From Aequorivita sublithincola DSM 14238 (GTDB lineage: Bacteria; Bacteroidota; Bacteroidia; Flavobacteriales; Flavobacteriaceae), in NCBI RefSeq assembly GCF_000265385.1, contig NC_018013.1:1391001-1455000 (forward strand): 64,000 nt of DNA. Direction: 5' to 3'. Both the position numbers and the translations under genes were made by a program. Below the pieces are notes generated by a model, which ran no database searches, was not told where the DNA came from, and saw nothing but the letters and a program-made list of their open reading frames with translations. Positions 7,962-16,876 of this stretch are shown here, piece after piece. The first letter of the stretch is position 1; the number at the start of each line of letters is the position of its first letter.

Positions 7962-8666
7962 ATGAAGATAGTAGTTATAGGTCTTGGAAATTTTGGAATG
8001 TCGCTCGCCATTCATCTTTCGAATACAGGAAATGAAGTGATTGTTGCAGATCAAAACATGGAAAAGGTAAATCTGGTAAAAGACAAGGTTGCCCACGCCG
8101 TAGCAATGGATGCCACTAATGAAAACGCTTATCAAGCCTTGCCTTTAAACAATGCAGATATCGCTATCATCGCAATTGGAGAACGAAATGGCGCCTCTAT
8201 TATGAGTACAGCTATACTTAAAAAACTGACTAAAGCAAAAATAATAGCGCGTTCAGCATCGGCTTTGGAAGATACTATTTTACAAGCCATGGGCGTGGAT
8301 CAAATTATCCATCCCGAGCAGGAATATGCAGAGCGTTTCACAAAGAAAATTAATTTAAAAGGAAGCATAGACAATTTTGAACTTGATGACGATTATTTAG
8401 TTTCTGAAGTTTCTGTAGGAAAGGAATTGGTTGGCAAAACCATTCAGGATTCAGATTTTCGAAAAAATTTCAACCTTAATATTATTACAATTATCCGTAA
8501 AAAACAACACTCCAATTTGGTTGGAAGAATGGTTGAAAAACGTGAAGTAGTAGGATTGCCAAAACCAGAGATGGTTTTTCAAAATGGAGATGTTTTGGCA
8601 GTTTTCGGAAAAGACGCGGACATCAAAAAATATTTAAAAAACCATGCCGACGGTTCTAGCAACTAA
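7962..8666 (+). CDS. Trk/Ktr potassium uptake regulatory subunit (RCK/TrkA)
   Basis: A 234-residue single-RCK protein, the size of KtrA rather than the double-length TrkA of enterobacteria. The N-terminal Rossmann fold shows VIGLGNFGMSLAIHL and the acidic residue in VIVADQN for adenine nucleotide or NAD binding. A TrkA-C domain occupies about 140-228. It should ring-assemble and gate the membrane subunit just upstream. Its last 23 bases overlap the hemD start, keeping it in the heme transcription unit. Confidence 0.93.
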   Translation: MKIVVIGLGNFGMSLAIHLSNTGNEVIVADQNMEKVNLVKDKVAHAVAMDATNENAYQALPLNNADIAIIAIGERNGASIMSTAILKKLTKAKIIARSASALEDTILQAMGVDQIIHPEQEYAERFTKKINLKGSIDNFELDDDYLVSEVSVGKELVGKTIQDSDFRKNFNLNIITIIRKKQHSNLVGRMVEKREVVGLPKPEMVFQNGDVLAVFGKDADIKKYLKNHADGSSN

Positions 8667-9312
8667 AATATTAAAGGAAAATCAGAGATCTTTACTGCTT
8701 CATGCGGATGTTTCGTTGGTGGAATACAATGCTATAAATATTGAATTCCTTCCTTTTGAAAATCTTTCAAATATTGCAAAAGCTATTTTCACGAGTCAAA
8801 ATGGAGTTAAATCATTTTTAGCAAATGTCCGTTCGAGCGCAGTCGAGAACTGCTTTTGCGTTGGCGAAAGGACAAAATCATTATTGGAAGAAAATGGTTT
8901 AAAAGTGATTAAAATGACCGAATATGCAACGGAATTGGCAGATTATTTAATCAAAAATCACAACAAGGACTCCTTTCATTTTTTCTGCGGAAACATTCGA
9001 AGTGATGAAATTCCTTCGAAACTAAAGGAAAATAATATTGCGTTTAAAGAGATTACAGTTTATAAAACAACTTTAAACCTAAAGAAGTTTGAAAGAAATT
9101 TCGATGCCATTTTGTTTTTCAGTCCAAGTGGCGTACGAAGTTATTTTGAAGCTAATAATAAATCTGAAAGGCCTGAGACTTTATCAGTTTGTATAGGAAC
9201 CACAACCGCTTCTGAAGCAAAAAATTATACAGAAAATGTGGTAATTGCAAATGCCACAACCGTGGAAAGCGTAATTGCTAAAGCGGTAAAAACATTAAAA
9301 AATTATGATTAA
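8644..9312 (+). CDS. hemD: Uroporphyrinogen-III synthase
   Basis: A 222-residue, poorly conserved family identified by its two-lobed pattern ([72 protein letters not shown]) and by its place between hemC and hemE. It closes hydroxymethylbilane into uroporphyrinogen III. It overlaps the RCK gene by 23 bases and hemE by 8. Bases 8831-8850, encoding RSSAVEN, match a palindromic repeat sequence familiar from Bacteroidota intergenic regions, apparently inserted in frame in a surface loop. Confidence 0.9.
   Translation: MPTVLATKILKENQRSLLLHADVSLVEYNAINIEFLPFENLSNIAKAIFTSQNGVKSFLANVRSSAVENCFCVGERTKSLLEENGLKVIKMTEYATELADYLIKNHNKDSFHFFCGNIRSDEIPSKLKENNIAFKEITVYKTTLNLKKFERNFDAILFFSPSGVRSYFEANNKSERPETLSVCIGTTTASEAKNYTENVVIANATTVESVIAKAVKTLKNYD
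8831..8850. repeat. Dispersed palindrome inside hemD
   Basis: GTTCGAGCGCAGTCGAGAAC is an imperfect palindrome. It resembles a GC-rich element (TCGAGCGCAGTCGA) that I know as an intergenic repeat in Bacteroidota. Here it is read in frame as part of hemD. Its GC content is clearly above that of the surrounding codons. Confidence 0.55.
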
Positions 9313-10333
9313 AAACGATTTATTTTTAAAAGCTCTTCGCGGTGAAACCGTGGAGCGACCTCCAGTTTGGATGATGCGACAAGCTGGAAGATATTTACCA
9401 GAATTTCAAGAAATAAAAGCGAAATACGACTTTTTTACTCGCTGCCAAACCCCAGAACTTGCAAGTGAAATCACCGTGCAACCAATCCGAAGATACGGAA
9501 TGGACGCCGCAATTTTGTTTAGTGATATTTTGGTAATTCCGCAGGCAATGAACATTCACGTGGAAATGAAACCAGGAATTGGTCCGTGGGTTCCAGACCC
9601 TATTCGTTCTAAAAAAGATTTGGAACGCGTGATTGTACCAGACATTACCGAAACTCTTGGTTACGTTATGGATGCCATAAAAATGACCAAAGAAAAGCTG
9701 AACAACGAAATTCCATTGATTGGTTTTGCCGGTAGTCCGTGGACTATTTTGTGTTATTGTGTACAAGGTCAAGGTTCCAAAAACTTCGATTTGGCAAAGG
9801 AATTCTGTTTTACGCAACCACTCGCCGCTCACGAATTGCTTCAGAAAATAACTGATACCACGATTCTATATTTAAAGGAAAAAGTAAAAGCTGGCGTAAA
9901 CGCTGTGCAGGTTTTTGACAGTTGGGGCGGGATGCTTTCACCAACCGATTATCAAGAATTCAGTTGGCAATATATGCAGCAAATTATTGATGCCTTAAAA
10001 GATGAAACTCATGTAATTGCTTTTGGAAAAGGGTGTTGGTTTGCCTTAGATACTATGGCCAAAAGCGGTGCTTCTGCCTTAGGAATTGATTGGACTTGTT
10101 CGCCTAGAAACGCTCGTTATTTAACTGGCGGTAAAATTACTTTACAAGGAAATTTTGATCCAACGAGACTTTTCAGTCCGCCATCAGAAATTAAAAAGAT
10201 GGTAAAGCAAATGATTGATGAGTTCGGAAAAGATAGATATATCGTGAACTTAGGCCACGGAATTTTACCGAATATTCCGCTGGAAAATGCTGGGGCTTTC
10301 ATTGAAGCAGTAAAAGAATATAAACAAGATTAA
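9305..10333 (+). CDS. hemE: Uroporphyrinogen decarboxylase
   Basis: A 342-residue enzyme that removes four acetate carboxyls from uroporphyrinogen III to give coproporphyrinogen III. The N-terminal signature [15 protein letters not shown], the conserved aspartate loop [11 protein letters not shown], the GFAGSPWT block and the C-terminal NLGHGILP motif are all present. It overlaps hemD by 8 bases, and the next gene starts immediately after its stop codon, so it is part of the same message. Confidence 0.97.
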   Translation: MIKNDLFLKALRGETVERPPVWMMRQAGRYLPEFQEIKAKYDFFTRCQTPELASEITVQPIRRYGMDAAILFSDILVIPQAMNIHVEMKPGIGPWVPDPIRSKKDLERVIVPDITETLGYVMDAIKMTKEKLNNEIPLIGFAGSPWTILCYCVQGQGSKNFDLAKEFCFTQPLAAHELLQKITDTTILYLKEKVKAGVNAVQVFDSWGGMLSPTDYQEFSWQYMQQIIDALKDETHVIAFGKGCWFALDTMAKSGASALGIDWTCSPRNARYLTGGKITLQGNFDPTRLFSPPSEIKKMVKQMIDEFGKDRYIVNLGHGILPNIPLENAGAFIEAVKEYKQD

Positions 10334-10819
10334 ATGCTTTGGAGGATTTTAAAAAATCTGGATTACAAGCAACTTTTTGGGTTGCTTGGTCTTTTTATTA
10401 GAAATCCGATGTATATAGTTCCGACAATTTTTGCAACCAAGGATTGTATGGCAATTGCCGAAAAGGAGTACGGAAGCAAACATCATTTAAACAATCCAGC
10501 GAATGCTTTTAGGCACGCACTTTGGGTAATTTTGATAATCCAAAAATGTTTAAAGTGGAAAAACAACGAAGAAAAAGCAAAAGCCTGGGCTAAAAATTTC
10601 ACAACCTGGCACGAAGATTTTTCGCCAAACGAACCTTTAGAACACGCAATGGATCTTCATAATAATCACGTTGGACTTTCTTTTTATGAAGAAATAAAAG
10701 ATAAAAATGAAGAAGAAATTGTATCTTTTTTGAAGCAAAAAGCTTCGGAAGCGGTGCAGATTGAAACTGTGGAAGAGGTTCAAAATTTTAAAAATGATTT
10801 AGTTTATTTAAATGAGTAA
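10334..10819 (+). CDS. DUF6973-type protein
   Basis: A 161-residue protein with the conserved features NPANAFRHALW and MDLHNNHVG, which I associate with the DUF6973 family of unknown function. The paired histidines (FRHA, WHED, EHAMDLHNN) suggest a metal-dependent or hydrolytic site, but no activity is established. Its ATG follows the hemE stop without a gap, so it is co-transcribed and probably co-translated with hemE. No signal peptide is evident, although residues 10-32 are moderately hydrophobic. Confidence 0.75.
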   Translation: MLWRILKNLDYKQLFGLLGLFIRNPMYIVPTIFATKDCMAIAEKEYGSKHHLNNPANAFRHALWVILIIQKCLKWKNNEEKAKAWAKNFTTWHEDFSPNEPLEHAMDLHNNHVGLSFYEEIKDKNEEEIVSFLKQKASEAVQIETVEEVQNFKNDLVYLNE

Positions 10820-10820
10820 G

Positions 10821-10871
10821 AAACCTAACAGTTGTCATTGCGAGGAACGAAGCAATCTACCTGGTAGGTTT
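10821..10871. repeat. Dispersed hairpin repeat with a GTCATTGCGAGGAACGAAGC core
   Basis: The core GTCATTGCGAGGAACGAAGC, continuing AATCT, is flanked by inverted arms AAACCTAACAG and CTGGTAGGTTT (one mismatch). The core itself contains ATTGC...GCAAT. The same core lies at 26895-26920 with different flanking arms. This is a widespread bacterial repeat type. Here it fills the gap between the DUF6973 gene and the EI24-domain gene inside the heme operon. Confidence 0.75.
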
Positions 10872-10883
10872 GAAGCTTAAGAA

Positions 10884-11639
10884 ATGATTAAAAACATTCT
10901 AAAAGGAATAAAAGCATACGCAGGAACTTTCAAGCTCATTAGTAAACTGGGCCTTTGGAAGTATTTTGGTGTCCCTATGGCCATTAGTTTTTTTACAGCA
11001 GTTTTAATTGGTTTTTCAGCTTGGGGCTTGAGTGATAATTTAGGTGCATTCATTTCAAAAATTTGGGTTTGGGAATGGGGCGCGGAAACTTTTAGAACCA
11101 TAAGTGATTTTATTGGAGCGCTTATAATAATTGCTTTGGGACTTATTCTCTATCGCCATATTGTTATGGCACTTAGCGCACCTTTTATGAGTCCTGTTTC
11201 AGAAAAAATTGAAAAGCATTTTTATGGTGAAAATCATTCACATAGAAATACTTCAAATACAGAACAGCTTTGGCGAGGTGTACGAATAAATGTTCGGAAT
11301 TTATTGATGGAATTATTACTTACCATTCCAATTATTTTGATAGGTTTTATACCGGTTATAGGAATTATTTCTTCGGTCCTTTTATTTTTAGTGCAGAGCT
11401 ATTACGCAGGTTTCGGGAATATGGATTATACGCTGGAGCGGCATTATAAATATTCAGAAAGCATCAAATTTGTAAGTAGAAATCGAGGTTTGGCTATTGG
11501 AAACGGAATGGTTTTTATGCTAATGCTTTTAATTCCCGTGGTTGGAATTATTTTGGTTTTACCGCTTTCGGTTACGGCTGCGAGTACGGAAACCTTAAGA
11601 GTTTTAGAGAACTCGAAAACACTTAAAGAGAATATATAA
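10884..11639 (+). CDS. EI24/CysZ-like membrane protein
   Basis: A 251-residue protein with about four to six membrane segments. It has the EI24-domain layout: an N-terminal hydrophobic hairpin, the central LSAPFMSPVSEKIEKHFYGE region, and paired C-terminal helices around DYTLERHYKYSESIKFVSRNRGLAIG. CysZ relatives transport sulfate, but flavobacterial members embedded near hemF have no proven substrate. Its stop codon overlaps the hemF start by one base (TAATG), so the two are translationally coupled. Confidence 0.85.
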   Translation: MIKNILKGIKAYAGTFKLISKLGLWKYFGVPMAISFFTAVLIGFSAWGLSDNLGAFISKIWVWEWGAETFRTISDFIGALIIIALGLILYRHIVMALSAPFMSPVSEKIEKHFYGENHSHRNTSNTEQLWRGVRINVRNLLMELLLTIPIILIGFIPVIGIISSVLLFLVQSYYAGFGNMDYTLERHYKYSESIKFVSRNRGLAIGNGMVFMLMLLIPVVGIILVLPLSVTAASTETLRVLENSKTLKENI

Positions 11640-12553
11640 TGAAAGAACAATTTGTAGCATACATAAAAAACCTTCAAAACGAAATCACTTCCGCATTAGA
11701 AGAAATTGATGGAAAAGCAAAATTTCAAGAAGATAATTGGACGCGCAAAGAAGGCGGTGGCGGACAAACTCGCGTAATCGAAAACGGAAATGTTTTTGAA
11801 AAAGGTGGCGTAAACATCAGTGAAGTTCACGGCAAGTTACCCGAAAGTATGCAAGCCTACTTCGGTGTAAAAGATGCAGATTTTTTTGCTTGTGGTTTGA
11901 GTTTAGTGCTTCACCCAAAAAGCCCGATGGTGCCAACAGTTCACGCTAATTGGCGTTATTTTGAAATGTATGATAGCGAAGGAAATATTGTAGACAGTTG
12001 GTTTGGCGGCGGACAAGATTTAACGCCTTATTATTTATTTGAAGAAGATGCAAAACATTTTCATAAAGTCTGTAAAACGGCTTGCGATAAACATTCCAGA
12101 AATTTCGGGACAGATTTTTATGAAACTTACAAAAAGCGTTGCGACGAATATTTTTGGAATTCACATCGTGAAGAAGCCCGTGGAATTGGCGGATTATTTT
12201 TCGATTATTTGAAGAAAACGGATACCATGAAAATGCAGGATTGGTACAATTTTGTAACTGAAGTTGGAAATAGTTTTGTAGAATGTTATGTTCCAATTGT
12301 TGAAAAACGAAAGGACCTTCCCTATTCTGAAGAGAACAGAACTTGGCAGGAAATACGCCGTGGTCGTTATGTGGAATTCAATCTAGTTCACGATAAAGGA
12401 ACCCTTTTCGGCTTAAAAACCAATGGAAGGATTGAAAGTATTTTGATGAGTTTGCCGCCGCATGTGCAATGGGTTTATGATCATCATCCTGAAAAAGGAA
12501 GCGAGGAAGAAAAACTTTTAGAAGTTTTAAGAAATCCGAAAGATTGGGTGTAA
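11639..12553 (+). CDS. hemF: Oxygen-dependent coproporphyrinogen-III oxidase
   Basis: A 304-residue enzyme converting coproporphyrinogen III to protoporphyrinogen IX with O2. Family blocks are clear: WTRKEGGGGQTRVIENGNVFEKGGVN near the N-terminus, VHANWRYFE, WFGGGQDLTPYY, RGIGGLFFDYL, and the C-terminal RRGRYVEFNLVHDKGTLFGLKTNGRIESILMSLPP. It is the last gene of the operon and converges on the helicase gene with only 17 bases between the stop codons. Its presence implies aerobic heme synthesis. Confidence 0.97.
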   Translation: MKEQFVAYIKNLQNEITSALEEIDGKAKFQEDNWTRKEGGGGQTRVIENGNVFEKGGVNISEVHGKLPESMQAYFGVKDADFFACGLSLVLHPKSPMVPTVHANWRYFEMYDSEGNIVDSWFGGGQDLTPYYLFEEDAKHFHKVCKTACDKHSRNFGTDFYETYKKRCDEYFWNSHREEARGIGGLFFDYLKKTDTMKMQDWYNFVTEVGNSFVECYVPIVEKRKDLPYSEENRTWQEIRRGRYVEFNLVHDKGTLFGLKTNGRIESILMSLPPHVQWVYDHHPEKGSEEEKLLEVLRNPKDWV

Positions 12554-12570
12554 TAAGCTTAGTTTATAAA

Positions 12571-15222
12571 TCACTTCCAAATCAAAGCCTTCTTAGAACT
12601 CACATTATTGGTTTCTTGGTAATAATGAAAACGCGCTTTCAATAATAATTTTCGGCCTTCAGTATTTCGTGTGAAAGTGAGAATAGCATTTCCATTGAAG
12701 TTTTTCCAATGCTCGAAAAACAGATCTGCGTCACTTTTTCTTTCAGCGAAAACTTTCGGGACATTATAATAATTTGAAATTTTCAATCGTTTTTTAAACC
12801 AGCTAGCTTGGGTAATTATATAACGTGGATTTTCAACTGGCGCGATTATTTCTTCCAAATAATTTATAAAGAGAAGACTTTCCTTAACCGTTGCACCTTT
12901 TAAAAAACAGGAAATATCACCTTGGTCAAATTCTTCAATTACAACTTTAAGTTCGGACGGGGGCGTTTTGATTATTCCTTTTTCAACCATAGCAGTTTTT
13001 AGCGCTTCGGCGAATTTAAAAAGCTGTTTATCTCGCCGTCCATATTGGATATATAATTTCAATGCTTTAATGGTCTTTGGTAGAAATAATACAGCAAGTC
13101 CGCCAAAGACTGCATAAAAAAAGTAAAGAATTCCTTTAGAAAACAACGCCATAAAATTGTTTATGAAAAGTTCTGGCAACGTAATTAGCAGCAATACAGA
13201 AAGTTCTACAAAGGCATATTTAACCAAATCGCGATAATAAAGTTTTTTCGATTTGCCAGAAGTTGATTTTTCATCAAAATTCAATTTCAGTTCCCGAATT
13301 AAAATCTTTCCTTCTTCCAAAGCTGTTTCCCAGCGCTGTTTTACGTTTTTTCGGTTTAGTGAAAGTGACTTCATTTTTTCATTTAAAACTTCTATTTCAG
13401 AAAATTCGTTTGCTATTCCCAACCGTTCAATTCCATTTTCTATATAAGATTTTCCCTCTAGCGAAATTCCGCAAAAAGCATCAAATCTGCGCGTTAAAGT
13501 TTCTATATCTGCTCCGCCAAATTCACTAGTAGGATCTACGCAGGCAATGTGCCAAACGTTTGCAACTTTCTCAGGTTTCAATGGATTTACACGAATGGCT
13601 CGCCCACGCATTTGGTTTGAAGTAACAAAAGAACCAACAAACGAAGCCAAGATCAACGTGTTGATTGCCGGCGCATCCCAACCTTCACCCAAAAGCGATT
13701 TGGTACCAATCAGAACCTCAATAAATCCTTCTTCAAAAAGTTGCGTCATTGCGCTTACCATTTCTTTTTTGCCGCTAACAGTTGGGTTTATGATTATATA
13801 TTCGGTATCCCAAAGAATAGATTGTGTGAAAGCTTCCGCAGAGATTTTGGCAGTTAATTCATCCACTAAAGAATTGTGAATTAAAATCAAAGAGCCCGTT
13901 AAAACTGCTAATTTACTTTTCTGAAGTTTTAAAGATTCATTACTTTTTATAGCATTCCGAAGATGTTGAAAAATAGGAATCACCCCCAACTTATTTATTT
14001 CTGAAAGTGAATCACCATATTTAAAATCGAGAAATTCCTTCCGAATATAATCTGAAAGTATCACCATTCTAAGTGAATTTCCAAGATTTGAAGATTCAAT
14101 TTTTGTAATTTCCACGATGCTTTTAAGCTTCGACGGACTTTGAGAAAGTGAGCGATATAGATTGTTTTCGCCTACAAGATTGACGCGTTTATTATCAAAA
14201 GTTCCTATTTTCCGCAGTTCTTTTTCTATTGCTTTTAAAAGGATTTCATCTTCAATAAAAAGTTCCCTTTCGTCAACTAAAATAGGTTGCAACAATGCTT
14301 CAACCCATTCATAACTAAGTGAAGGAAAGGTGATGTTTTTTGGCTTAACTCCTAATAATTCAATTTTTTCTGGAGGAATTTCAAAAGCAATTGAATTCAA
14401 ATAAATAAGTATCGCAGAATAGAAGTCTGGATGCTCATAAATAGCTTCCAAATTTGCTTCAGTATTTGCATAATACGGATGCTTCAGTATAAAATTTTTG
14501 AAATCTTCATTCACTTTTAAATCCGAAACAAATTTGATTAATTGTTCGCGATATTTTATAATAAAACGAATTTGCTCTTGTTCCGGTTTAGAAAAATAAA
14601 TATAATCCTGATGCGGACAAAGATTACCTTCCTTCACTAATTCTGGCAAGCCGATTTCCATATCGATTGGGCCACATAATTCAAAATACTTAGCTATTTC
14701 ACTTTGCTCACTATCATAAGGAGGTGTTGCAGTTAACGAAATTAAAGTGCAATTCGGCAACTGTTTTAAACTAAAAAGTGGCTTCCACCATTCATTTTTT
14801 AAATGATGAGCTTCGTCTAAAACGATATTTTCAATTTCTGCATTTTCAAAAAACCGAAGTATTTTTTCATCGGAACTTTCCAATTCATTTTTATAAAAAG
14901 AATGCAAAGATTGATACGTTGAAAAAGTAATTGTTTCAGGATTTTTTATGTCGAAGGAAATTGGAATCGAATTTTCATCTTTCACAAAACACTCCAACAT
15001 GCGCTCGTTCCATTGGTTTCGGATAGTTAGGGTTGGTGATAAAACCAGCGTTTTTTTATTAATTCTACGCATCATTTCTAACCCCAGAATAGTTTTTCCA
15101 GAACCCGGCGGAGCAACAACGTGAAGATGATTATCCTCTAAATGAACTTGAAAATCCTTCAAAAACCGAGCTTGATAGCTTCGCCAAGTAAATTTGAAAA
15201 GAAGTGAGGATAGCGTGTTCAA
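12571..15222 (-). CDS. DEAH-type SF2 helicase with C-terminal membrane segments
   Basis: An 883-residue ATPase. The Walker A motif is APPGSGKT (37-44), the Walker B motif is DEAHH from Asp136, motif III is LTATPP, and a C-terminal helicase lobe has GTKSLLGEGWDAP and QMRGRAIR. The N-terminus (TWRSYQARFLKDF) resembles the Q-like region of ResIII/UvsW-type translocases. Unusually, residues about 672-720 form two long hydrophobic stretches (ELSVLLLITLPELF; GILYFFYAVFGGLAVLFL). The tail of about 160 residues resembles nothing I know. The only in-frame start is TTG at 15222. No methylase or nuclease gene is adjacent, so it is not an obvious restriction system. Function unknown. Confidence 0.82.
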   Translation of the reverse strand: MNTLSSLLFKFTWRSYQARFLKDFQVHLEDNHLHVVAPPGSGKTILGLEMMRRINKKTLVLSPTLTIRNQWNERMLECFVKDENSIPISFDIKNPETITFSTYQSLHSFYKNELESSDEKILRFFENAEIENIVLDEAHHLKNEWWKPLFSLKQLPNCTLISLTATPPYDSEQSEIAKYFELCGPIDMEIGLPELVKEGNLCPHQDYIYFSKPEQEQIRFIIKYREQLIKFVSDLKVNEDFKNFILKHPYYANTEANLEAIYEHPDFYSAILIYLNSIAFEIPPEKIELLGVKPKNITFPSLSYEWVEALLQPILVDERELFIEDEILLKAIEKELRKIGTFDNKRVNLVGENNLYRSLSQSPSKLKSIVEITKIESSNLGNSLRMVILSDYIRKEFLDFKYGDSLSEINKLGVIPIFQHLRNAIKSNESLKLQKSKLAVLTGSLILIHNSLVDELTAKISAEAFTQSILWDTEYIIINPTVSGKKEMVSAMTQLFEEGFIEVLIGTKSLLGEGWDAPAINTLILASFVGSFVTSNQMRGRAIRVNPLKPEKVANVWHIACVDPTSEFGGADIETLTRRFDAFCGISLEGKSYIENGIERLGIANEFSEIEVLNEKMKSLSLNRKNVKQRWETALEEGKILIRELKLNFDEKSTSGKSKKLYYRDLVKYAFVELSVLLLITLPELFINNFMALFSKGILYFFYAVFGGLAVLFLPKTIKALKLYIQYGRRDKQLFKFAEALKTAMVEKGIIKTPPSELKVVIEEFDQGDISCFLKGATVKESLLFINYLEEIIAPVENPRYIITQASWFKKRLKISNYYNVPKVFAERKSDADLFFEHWKNFNGNAILTFTRNTEGRKLLLKARFHYYQETNNVSSKKALIWK

Positions 15223-15262
15223 TTTATGGAAGGCTCAGATTATAATAGTAAATTTGCAATCC

Positions 15263-15270
15263 CAAAAATA
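15263..15270 (-). promoter_or_regulatory. -7 element (TATTTTTG) for the helicase gene
   Basis: The plus strand reads CAAAAATA, a minus-strand match to TAnnTTTG about 40 bases before the TTG start codon at 15222. The surrounding 175-base gap to hemB is AT-rich and holds no other clear element. A hemB promoter could not be assigned. Confidence 0.4.
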
Positions 15271-15397
15271 GGGTATTTTGCTCAGTTTGATAAAACGTTG
15301 AAAACCTTGTTCTTGGTTAGTTATAAATTCAAAATTAAATTCGAGATATCATTTTCAATCTAATGTTTAATATCTCAAGTCTAAAATCTAAATAAAT

Positions 15398-16387
15398 ATG
15401 TATCCACTAAAAAGAAACCGAAGATTACGAACCAATGAAAGTATGCGAAGCCTGGTTCGTGAAACAATTATAAGTCCGAATGATTTTATTGTACCACTTT
15501 TTGTAGTTGAAGGAAAAGGTGTAAAAGATGAAATAGCTTCAATGCCAAATTACTTTAGATTGAGTTTAGATTTGCTCGAAAAGGAAGTAAAAGAGCTATG
15601 GAAACTTGGTTTGAAGTCGGTTCTACTTTTCGTAAAAGTTGAAGATAAGTTGAAGGATAATACTGGCAAAGAAGCATTAAATCCGGATGGTTTAATGCAA
15701 CGCGCCATAAAAACCGTAAAAAATGCAGTCCCCGAAATGGTTGTAATGACAGATGTTGCGATGGATCCTTTTTCTGTTTACGGGCACGATGGAATTGTTT
15801 CCGAAGGAAAAATTATAAATGACGATACCAATTCAGTCTTGGCAGAAATGTCTTTAAGTCACGCCATTGCTGGAGCAGATGTAGTTGCGCCAAGTGATAT
15901 GATGGATGGCCGCATTTTTGAAATTAGAACACTTTTGGAAGACGAGGGTTATTTCGATACTGGAATTATGGCTTACAGCGCCAAATATGCTTCTGCATTT
16001 TATGGACCCTTTAGAGATGCTTTGGATTCTGCGCCAGTAGATGCTAAAAATATTCCGAAAGACAAAAAAACCTATCAAATGGATTATGGAAACCGTGAGG
16101 AAGCCATCCGTGAAACTCTGATGGATGTTGATGAAGGCGCAGATATTGTGATGGTGAAACCAGGACTTTGCTATTTGGATATTGTTCGTGAAATTAGGAA
16201 TGCAGTACATGTTCCTGTTGCGGTTTATCAAGTAAGCGGTGAATACGCAATGCTAAAAGCAGCTGCCGAAAAAGGTTGGTTAGATCACGATGCAGTTATG
16301 TTAGAACAGCTTACAGCTATTAAGCGCGCTGGAGCCACAATGATTGCGAGCTACTTTGCAAAAGATGTAGCGAAATTAATCAATTAG
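15398..16387 (+). CDS. hemB: Delta-aminolevulinic acid dehydratase (porphobilinogen synthase)
   Basis: A 329-residue enzyme condensing two 5-aminolevulinates into porphobilinogen. The active-site lysines are Lys196 in YSAKYAS and Lys254 in MVKPGLCYLD. The metal loop reads MTDVAMDPFSVYGHDG. The cysteines of the zinc-dependent type (DVCLCEYTSHGHCG pattern) are missing, so it should be the magnesium-type, zinc-independent class. It is separated from the heme operon by the convergent helicase gene and must have its own promoter. Confidence 0.96.
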   Translation: MYPLKRNRRLRTNESMRSLVRETIISPNDFIVPLFVVEGKGVKDEIASMPNYFRLSLDLLEKEVKELWKLGLKSVLLFVKVEDKLKDNTGKEALNPDGLMQRAIKTVKNAVPEMVVMTDVAMDPFSVYGHDGIVSEGKIINDDTNSVLAEMSLSHAIAGADVVAPSDMMDGRIFEIRTLLEDEGYFDTGIMAYSAKYASAFYGPFRDALDSAPVDAKNIPKDKKTYQMDYGNREEAIRETLMDVDEGADIVMVKPGLCYLDIVREIRNAVHVPVAVYQVSGEYAMLKAAAEKGWLDHDAVMLEQLTAIKRAGATMIASYFAKDVAKLIN

Positions 16388-16420
16388 TAAATTTTTATTA
16401 TTCCGAATTGAATTTTCGCA

Positions 16421-16428
16421 TACATTTG
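16421..16428 (+). promoter_or_regulatory. -7 element TACATTTG abutting the next start codon
   Basis: TACATTTG matches the Bacteroidota -7 box and ends 4 bases before the GTG at 16433. A transcript starting there would be leaderless. No -33 TTTG with 19-21 base spacing is visible. Confidence 0.5.
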
Positions 16429-16432
16429 CGCT

Positions 16433-16792
16433 GTGAAACTTGCTGAAAAACATATAGGTACATTTTTAATATCGATTGCCATCTTCTTGGTATTCGGTAA
16501 TGTTGCTATTGCTGCCGAAACTTTTTCAACTGAAAATAAGGCCGCCATTGTTGAAGTATTTCAGAATGATGACAACGGCAAGCCTTTTGTTTTTGATGAA
16601 ATTTGTATTGGTGAAATTTCGCAGACGGTTTCGCAGAATGAATACGCGGGTTTTGGCTTTCTTGGCATCTTTTATTCTAGTAAAGACTTTCCAAATGCTA
16701 AGGTTACTTCTTTATTAAAATGCTCATATTCTTCAATAGATAAACGAGAGATAATCTTTCAGTATCTGTTTCCTTTCCACTTCTTTTGGTAA
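16433..16792 (+). CDS. Small exported protein of unknown function
   Basis: A 119-residue protein with an N-terminal signal peptide (IGTFLISIAIFLVFGNVAIA, probable cleavage after AIA-A near residue 28). The short mature domain of about 90 residues contains two cysteines (Cys57 in EICIG, Cys97 in LKCSY), which may form a disulfide in the periplasm. I recognise no family. It starts at GTG directly after a -7 promoter element; the next in-frame ATG lies far inside. It is probably a real gene, because the signal peptide and promoter agree with the frame. Confidence 0.6.
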   Translation: MKLAEKHIGTFLISIAIFLVFGNVAIAAETFSTENKAAIVEVFQNDDNGKPFVFDEICIGEISQTVSQNEYAGFGFLGIFYSSKDFPNAKVTSLLKCSYSSIDKREIIFQYLFPFHFFW

Positions 16793-16876
16793 TATTTTGA
16801 TGACTTTTTTAAAGTGTTTGAATTGATTTTCAAACCATTTTTTATTCAAAATTATTCATCTTAAAAATTATACATT

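Noticed and set aside
12571..15222. Restriction or defence island around the SF2 helicase
   Set aside because: No methylase, nuclease, integrase or tRNA is adjacent; the neighbours are hemF and hemB, so only a stand-alone helicase can be supported.
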